From NCBI GenBank assembly GCA_023393915.1, contig JAEXBS010000058.1:62001-126000 (forward strand): a DNA stretch of 64,000 bases, given 5' to 3'. The notes below the pieces were generated by a model that saw nothing but the letters and a program-made list of their open reading frames with translations, was not told the origin of the DNA and ran no database searches. The translations under genes were made by a program, and so were the position numbers. Below are positions 59,383 through 64,000 of this stretch, piece after piece. This stretch comes from Bacteroidota bacterium (GTDB taxonomy: Bacteria; Bacteroidota; Bacteroidia; Flavobacteriales; Weeksellaceae). Each line of letters begins with the position of its first letter. Positions within the stretch are counted from its first letter, which is position 1.

Positions 59383-60732
59383 TTAGAAGAGATGCTCGTA
59401 GAATTCTTCAATTTTACCGACTTCAACAATACGAATTCCAAACTTCTTTTTTGGAATCTTGTTTAGCTTAGATACCACAATCGTTTCGTAGCCCAGTTTT
59501 TCTGCTTCTAAAATTCTGCTCTCAATTTGTGGAACCGGACGAATTTCTCCACTCAGACCAATTTCCCCTGCAAAACAGTATTTCTCACTAATGGGCTCGT
59601 CTTCACTTGAAGAAAGTATGGAGGCAATCACAGCTAAATCAAGCGCAGGATCGTCGGTTTTGATGCCTCCTGTGATGTTAAGGAAAACGTCTTTGGATCC
59701 TAGCTGAAAGCCGGCCCTTTTTTCTAAAACAGCTAAGAGCATGTTGAGTCTTTTGGAATCAAATCCTGTTGTGCTTCTTTGAGGCGTTCCGTAGACTGCA
59801 GTAGACACCAAAGCTTGAATTTCAAGAAGCATAGGACGATTCCCTTCCAACGTTACTGCAATAGCGTTTCCAGAGAGGTCCTCCGTTTTTTTTGTGATGA
59901 GCACCTCGGAAGGGTTTTTGATTTCCTTTAGACCTTGACTGACCATTTCGTAGATGCCGATTTCTGAAGTGGATCCGAATCGGTTTTTGCTGGAGCGCAG
60001 CAGGCGAAAAAGGTGATTTCTATCGCCATCAAAATTAAGCACTACATCCACCATGTGCTCCAGTACTTTTGGACCTGCAATTTGTCCGTCTTTTGTTATG
60101 TGGCCTACAATAATGATAGGAACGGAGTTCTCTTTTGCGTAGCGAATCAGTTCACTTGAGCAGTCCCTTATTTGAGAAACCGTTCCCGGCGAGCTTTCTA
60201 AATTACCGGATTGTAGCGTTTGAATGGAATCCACGATCAAAAGGTCCGGGGCTAACTTTTTTGCTTCATGCAATATCTTCTCAATAGATGTTTCGGTGAG
60301 TAAGTAACAATGAGGATTTTGAAGATCGGTTAATCGGTCGGCGCGCATTTTAATTTGCGTGGCGCTTTCTTCTCCTGATACATAAAGAATTTTCTTTTTC
60401 ATTTTAAGGGCCAACTGTAATAGGAGTGTCGATTTTCCTATTCCCGGCTCACCTCCAATTAAAATGACGGATCCTTCTACGATTCCACCTCCTAAGACCC
60501 GATTGAGTTCTTCAGAATTCGTTCGAAGACGAGGCTCTTCACGTGCTTCAACTTCAATAATATTAATCAGTGGATTTCTTTTAGTTCCAGAAAGAGAGTT
60601 TCTAGTAGCGGATTTTTCAACAATTTCCTCTACAAGCGTATTCCAATTTCCACAGCTTTTGCATTGTCCGTGCCATTGAGTGTGCTGAGCTCCACAATTT
60701 TGACAGTAGTATAAAGTTTTTGTTTTGGCCAC
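59383..60732 (-). CDS. radA: DNA repair protein RadA (Sms), GTG start
   Basis: A 449-residue RecA-like branch-migration helicase. The N-terminal zinc finger is YYCQNCGAQHTQWHGQCKSC with four Cys, then GNWN. Walker A is GGEPGIGKSTLLLQ, Walker B LLIVDSIQT, and the RadA motif is SSKNRFGSTSEIG. The C-terminal half is the Lon-like domain (DLAVIASILSS). The start is GTG at 60732 (MAKTKTLYYCQNCG). It heads radA-acpH. Confidence 0.95.
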   Translation of the reverse strand: MAKTKTLYYCQNCGAQHTQWHGQCKSCGNWNTLVEEIVEKSATRNSLSGTKRNPLINIIEVEAREEPRLRTNSEELNRVLGGGIVEGSVILIGGEPGIGKSTLLLQLALKMKKKILYVSGEESATQIKMRADRLTDLQNPHCYLLTETSIEKILHEAKKLAPDLLIVDSIQTLQSGNLESSPGTVSQIRDCSSELIRYAKENSVPIIIVGHITKDGQIAGPKVLEHMVDVVLNFDGDRNHLFRLLRSSKNRFGSTSEIGIYEMVSQGLKEIKNPSEVLITKKTEDLSGNAIAVTLEGNRPMLLEIQALVSTAVYGTPQRSTTGFDSKRLNMLLAVLEKRAGFQLGSKDVFLNITGGIKTDDPALDLAVIASILSSSEDEPISEKYCFAGEIGLSGEIRPVPQIESRILEAEKLGYETIVVSKLNKIPKKKFGIRIVEVGKIEEFYEHLF

Positions 60733-60788
60733 AAGCTTTCTAAATTATTCTTTGGCAATTTACGTTTTAAAAGTTCAAAAAAACAAAA

Positions 60789-60810
60789 GCCGTCCAGAAA
60801 ATGGGACGGC
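60789..60810 (-). terminator. Orphan terminator upstream of radA
   Basis: GCCGTCC / GGACGGC with an 8-base loop, followed on the minus strand by TTTTGTTTTTTT. No annotated minus-strand gene ends here. It either ends a small RNA starting between here and pyrG or acts in the radA leader. Confidence 0.55.
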
Positions 60811-60960
60811 CAAAAGGTTGGGAATATATATAGGACGGCAGGATTTTATTCTCTGCCTACGTGTCGTTTCTATAGGTTAGATGTCCTATAAGTCAAAAAG
60901 TTAAATTCGTTTGTGAAAACTTTAAAGCCAAGAGCTTTCTAAAATGACCCTTTAGAAATT
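60811..60960 (-). ncRNA. Possible small structured RNA ending at the orphan terminator
   Basis: Two further hairpins precede the terminator: CTATAGG/CCTATA at 60870-60890 and GGCAG/CTGCC at 60837-60857. The GGACGGC at 60833-60839 copies one terminator arm. No ORF of useful length is visible and no clear -7 box. The RNA call rests only on the terminator and these hairpins. Confidence 0.25.
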
Positions 60961-60982
60961 GGGAAGCAATGGTTTTTTCCTT

Positions 60983-60990
60983 TAACTTTG
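60983..60990 (+). promoter_or_regulatory. -7 box of pyrG
   Basis: TAACTTTG, 15 bases before the ATG at 61006. Its TTG is in frame with pyrG. Confidence 0.65.
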
Positions 60991-61005
60991 CACAAACCTA
61001 AATCA

Positions 61006-62616
61006 ATGAGTAAAAAGCAGACGAAATACATCTTTGTCACTGGAGGTGTAACTTCTTCATTAGGAAAAGGAATTATTTCGGCCTCCCTAGGTCTTCTCCT
61101 AAAAGAAAGAGGATTTAAAGTCACCATTCAAAAACTTGATCCCTACATTAATATCGATCCAGGAACGCTTAATCCTTATGAGCATGGAGAATGTTATGTT
61201 ACGGAGGACGGAGCAGAAACCGATCTAGATTTAGGGCATTACGAGCGTTTCTTAGACTCGAATACTTCCCAGAACAATAACGTAACGACCGGTAGAATCT
61301 ACCAAACGGTGATTGAAAAAGAAAGAAAAGGGGATTTTCTTGGGAAGACCGTGCAGGTCATTCCTCACATTACAAATGAAATCAAGCGAAGAATTAAAAT
61401 CCTAGCTAAACAGAACTACGATATTATTATTACGGAGATCGGAGGAACGGTAGGTGATATTGAATCCCTTCCATACATTGAATCCGTGCGCCAACTTCGT
61501 TGGGAACTTGGTGAAAAGAATTCTCTAGTGATTCACCTTACGTTGCTTCCTTATTTGGCGGCTAGTGGTGAATTGAAAACCAAGCCTTCTCAACATTCTG
61601 TACGTCAATTAATGGAATACGGTATACAGGCCGATATTTTGGTTTGTAGAACAGAACACAGTATTTCAAAAGACATTCGTGCGAAATTAGCTCAGTTTTG
61701 TAATGTGGACATTTCGAGCGTTATCGAATCCAAGGACATGGAAACCATTTACGAAGTTCCACTGAATCTTCAAAAACAAATGTTTGACGAGGTGGTTCTA
61801 AAAGAACTGGATTTAAAAACGGATCAAAAGGCGGAGCTTAAAGATTGGAAACAGTTTTTAAAGAAATATAAAAACCCAAAGAAAAAAGTAGAAATTGCAC
61901 TAGTTGGAAAATACGTTTCTCTGCAAGATTCTTACAAATCCATTGTAGAGTCCTTTATTCATGCAGGTGCGGAAGTAGAAACGGAAGTAAAGGTTCGCTG
62001 GGTTTATAGTGGGGAAATTACAGAAGAAAATGTAGAAGAGACCTTTTCCGGTGTAGACGGTATTTTAATTGCTCCAGGATTTGGAGATCGTGGGATAGAA
62101 GGAAAAGTGCTTTCTGCCAAGTGGGGTAGGGAAAATAAAATTCCTACTTTAGGTATCTGCCTAGGAATGCAAATTATGACCATAGAATTTGCAAGAAATG
62201 TTCTTGGAATAGAGAAAGCGAATTCCATGGAGTTTGATACTTCAACTCAAGATCCGGTGATTTCCTTAATGGCTGATCAAAAAAATGTGGTTGAAAAAGG
62301 AGGAACCATGAGACTAGGAGCGTGGAAGTGTTCTTTGAAAAACAATTCAAAGCTTTTAGAGATTTACGGTCAGAAAAATATTTCCGAGCGTCACCGTCAC
62401 CGTTATGAATTCAATTCCGAATACCAAGGGGAATTTGAAAAACACGGACTTATTCCTACAGGACTTAATCCTGACACTAAATTGGTAGAAACCCTAGAAT
62501 TAGCAGAGCATCCTTTTTATATAGGAGTGCAGTACCACCCGGAATACAAAAGTACAGTGGAATCTCCACATCCTTTATTTGTAGCTTTTGTAAAAGCGGC
62601 TCATAAAAGTAAATAA
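61006..62616 (+). CDS. pyrG: CTP synthase
   Basis: Aminates UTP to CTP using glutamine. The start is ATG 61006 (MSKKQTKYIFVTGGVTSSLG); the in-frame TTG at 60988 lies in the promoter box. The synthetase domain (residues about 1-270) has the P-loop GVTSSLGKGIISASLG and YINIDPGTLNPYEHGECYV. The glutaminase domain has oxyanion/nucleophile LGICLGMQIM and His/Glu residues in QYHPEYKST. The HRHRYEFN loop is present. The 536 residues match the family. A terminator follows. Confidence 0.96.
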   Translation: MSKKQTKYIFVTGGVTSSLGKGIISASLGLLLKERGFKVTIQKLDPYINIDPGTLNPYEHGECYVTEDGAETDLDLGHYERFLDSNTSQNNNVTTGRIYQTVIEKERKGDFLGKTVQVIPHITNEIKRRIKILAKQNYDIIITEIGGTVGDIESLPYIESVRQLRWELGEKNSLVIHLTLLPYLAASGELKTKPSQHSVRQLMEYGIQADILVCRTEHSISKDIRAKLAQFCNVDISSVIESKDMETIYEVPLNLQKQMFDEVVLKELDLKTDQKAELKDWKQFLKKYKNPKKKVEIALVGKYVSLQDSYKSIVESFIHAGAEVETEVKVRWVYSGEITEENVEETFSGVDGILIAPGFGDRGIEGKVLSAKWGRENKIPTLGICLGMQIMTIEFARNVLGIEKANSMEFDTSTQDPVISLMADQKNVVEKGGTMRLGAWKCSLKNNSKLLEIYGQKNISERHRHRYEFNSEYQGEFEKHGLIPTGLNPDTKLVETLELAEHPFYIGVQYHPEYKSTVESPHPLFVAFVKAAHKSK

Positions 62617-62642
62617 GAAAAGATAATCATTCTATATAGTAG

Positions 62643-62668
62643 AGAGCTGGACAGTTAAATCCAGCTCT
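62643..62668 (+). terminator. Terminator of pyrG
   Basis: A 9-base stem AGAGCTGGA / TCCAGCTCT with an 8-base loop, followed by TTTT. Confidence 0.85.
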
Positions 62669-62769
62669 TTTTCGTTTAAAAACCCTTCAAACCCCACAGG
62701 CGAAAACAACGATTTTTCATTTTTCGCAAAACACAAAGAAGGGAGGGGGAGGGATCCAAAAAAAATCAG

Positions 62770-62777
62770 TAATTTTG
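62770..62777 (+). promoter_or_regulatory. -7 box of yidC
   Basis: TAATTTTG, leaving a leader of about 80 bases before the ATG. The leader can form ACTTG/CAAGT (62809-62826). Confidence 0.5.
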
Positions 62778-62857
62778 TGCACTTAAAAATAAAAATCTAA
62801 GGGGTTTAACTTGCCAATTTACAAGTGATTCCCATAGGAAGAAGAAAACGAAAAGCG

Positions 62858-64000
62858 ATGCAGCAAAACAAAGGACTCGACCGAAATCAATTAATCAGTT
62901 TTATGCTTTTTTCGGCCCTCATGTTAGGGGCGATGTTTTATTTTCAAGACAAGCAAAACAAAGATGCAGCAGCGAATGCTAATCAGCCTAAAGTAGAGCA
63001 AGCAGCAACAGCTCCAGGAGCCTTGCCAGCGGCAACGCAAATTACTCAGGATAGCCTTGCTAAGGTACAAACCGTTCGATTAGAGAATGATGAACTTATT
63101 CTAGATTTTTCAACTCTAGGAGGACAGCTTTCTCAAGTAGAGCTAAGAAAGTTTCAAGCCTACAATTCGAGAACGGATGAAGCCGATCTGCCGCTAAGAC
63201 TTTTAGAAAAGAACAACTCTAGCTATGGATTTGAGTTTAAAACGGGTAACGGTCAAATCATCTCCACTAGAAACTTAGTTTTTTCTCCTACTCAAAGTAG
63301 CAACCAACTTACTTTAACAGCCAATGCTTCGGGAGCGCAAGTTCAGTTCATTTATTCCCTTAAGGAGAATTATACGTTAGATTTCCAAGTTCGAACTACT
63401 GGACTCAATAAATTAGGGGCTCCAAGTGAGGGTGAGTTCCTATGGGACTATAGCGTTATTAATGTAGAAAAGGGACGAAGCCAAGAACAAGCGCACACAG
63501 AGTTCTCGTATGCTTTTAATGACTATAAAGACTACGATTATGACGCTAGAAGTGGATTGGACGAGACGGGTGAGACTTTGAACTGGATAGGAGTAAAACA
63601 ACAGTTTTTTGCTTCCCTTATAGAGTCCAAAAATGGATTCAAAGGTTCTACGGGATCTCAGGACGTTTTGGAAGAGGGACAATACCTTAAGAAGTTTAAA
63701 TATTCTGGAACAGTTCCTACCCAAGCAGGGGAGTTCAATCAGGACTTTTCTTGGTATTTTCTTCCATTAGATTTACCTCTATTGAAATCCTACGATAAGA
63801 ATTTTGATGAAGTCCTACCTTTAGGTTGGTCGTTTATTGGAACCATGAACCGTTGGTTCTTTATTCCAATGTATAATTTCATTTCTTCTTGGGGGCTTAC
63901 TGCAGGTTGGGTAATCTTTGTGATGACGATCATTGTAAAGCTTATTCTTTCCCCGATTATGTTCAAGCAGCATAAGCTTAGTGCGATGATGCGTGTGATC
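62858..64000 (+). CDS. yidC: Membrane protein insertase YidC (3' end cut by window edge)
   Basis: Inserts proteins into the inner membrane with or without SecYEG. It starts MQQNKGLDRNQLISFMLFSA with the first transmembrane helix at residues about 12-25, as in Gram-negative YidC. The large periplasmic beta domain spans residues about 50-320 (VRLENDELILDFSTLGGQLS and the LNWIGVKQQFFASLI segment). The second hydrophobic helix begins at NRWFFIPMYNFISSWGLTAG, and the conserved ILSPIMFKQHKLSAMMRV cytoplasmic loop begins just before the edge. 381 codons are visible. Confidence 0.95.
   Translation, partial: MQQNKGLDRNQLISFMLFSALMLGAMFYFQDKQNKDAAANANQPKVEQAATAPGALPAATQITQDSLAKVQTVRLENDELILDFSTLGGQLSQVELRKFQAYNSRTDEADLPLRLLEKNNSSYGFEFKTGNGQIISTRNLVFSPTQSSNQLTLTANASGAQVQFIYSLKENYTLDFQVRTTGLNKLGAPSEGEFLWDYSVINVEKGRSQEQAHTEFSYAFNDYKDYDYDARSGLDETGETLNWIGVKQQFFASLIESKNGFKGSTGSQDVLEEGQYLKKFKYSGTVPTQAGEFNQDFSWYFLPLDLPLLKSYDKNFDEVLPLGWSFIGTMNRWFFIPMYNFISSWGLTAGWVIFVMTIIVKLILSPIMFKQHKLSAMMRVI

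Noticed and set aside
60733..60987. Protein-coding gene in the radA-pyrG gap
   Set aside because: No frame of useful length with a start is visible on either strand, so only an RNA is considered.

Overview
The window is a compact stretch of core chromosome from a member of the Bacteroidota, most likely Flavobacteriales. The OmpA-like porin and the set of Bacteroidota-only families (DUF4290, DUF4295, DUF3822, DUF6702) suggest the Weeksellaceae/Chryseobacterium side, but this is by family resemblance only. The promoters support the phylum: TAnnTTTG boxes (the Bacteroidota -7 element) precede more than twenty genes, usually with very short leaders. I see no tRNA, rRNA, insertion sequence, prophage or CRISPR array, and no gene-free stretch longer than 300 bases. 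Two genes are cut by the window edges: fmt on the left and yidC on the right.

Layout. 1-9 kb: fmt, recQ, an OmpA/TSP3 porin, folK divergent from sppA, a GlsB-like membrane protein, ftsY, and the DUF4295-rpmG-rpmB ribosomal cluster. 9-16 kb (minus strand): lnt, murB, a PLP aminotransferase, then haem-binding protein, DCC protein, DUF4290 and murA. 16-23 kb: der, upp, then an ScfR/RamB-type regulator divergent from aceB-aceA (glyoxylate shunt). 23-28 kb: queD, lpxH, a solitary LuxE-like acyl-protein synthetase, an unknown membrane protein and an ABC-F ATPase. 28-34 kb: DPP-IV-like peptidase, unknown secreted protein, M3 peptidase lipoprotein and DUF2807 protein. 34-42 kb: KefB-KefG-like pair, TPM-TPM-LemA operon, folA, a small membrane protein, and ddl-coaD-TRIC channel. 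42-51 kb: PASTA protein, RluD-like synthase, hemW, murI, rsmD, DUF3822, Smr protein, YfcE phosphoesterase, truA and an ABC exporter. 51-64 kb: groES-groEL, aldo/keto reductase, M1 peptidase, HupE-like protein, DUF6702 protein, acpH, radA, pyrG and yidC.

Most genes serve envelope biogenesis (murA, murB, murI, ddl, lnt, lpxH, yidC, ompA), translation and ribosome maturation (fmt, rpmB, rpmG, der, rsmD, truA, rluD-like, ftsY), cofactors (folK, folA, coaD, hemW, queD) and proteolysis.

I found no convincing new multi-gene system. The most useful observations are at the sequence level: four genes whose ATG lies exactly four bases after a TAnnTTTG box (predicted leaderless mRNAs); several apparent TTG/GTG starts that are really the end of a promoter box; a perfect 14-base palindrome between the ScfR-type regulator and aceBA; a duplicated element upstream of groES; an orphan terminator with further hairpins between radA and pyrG; and a MurA with Asp in place of the fosfomycin-target Cys.
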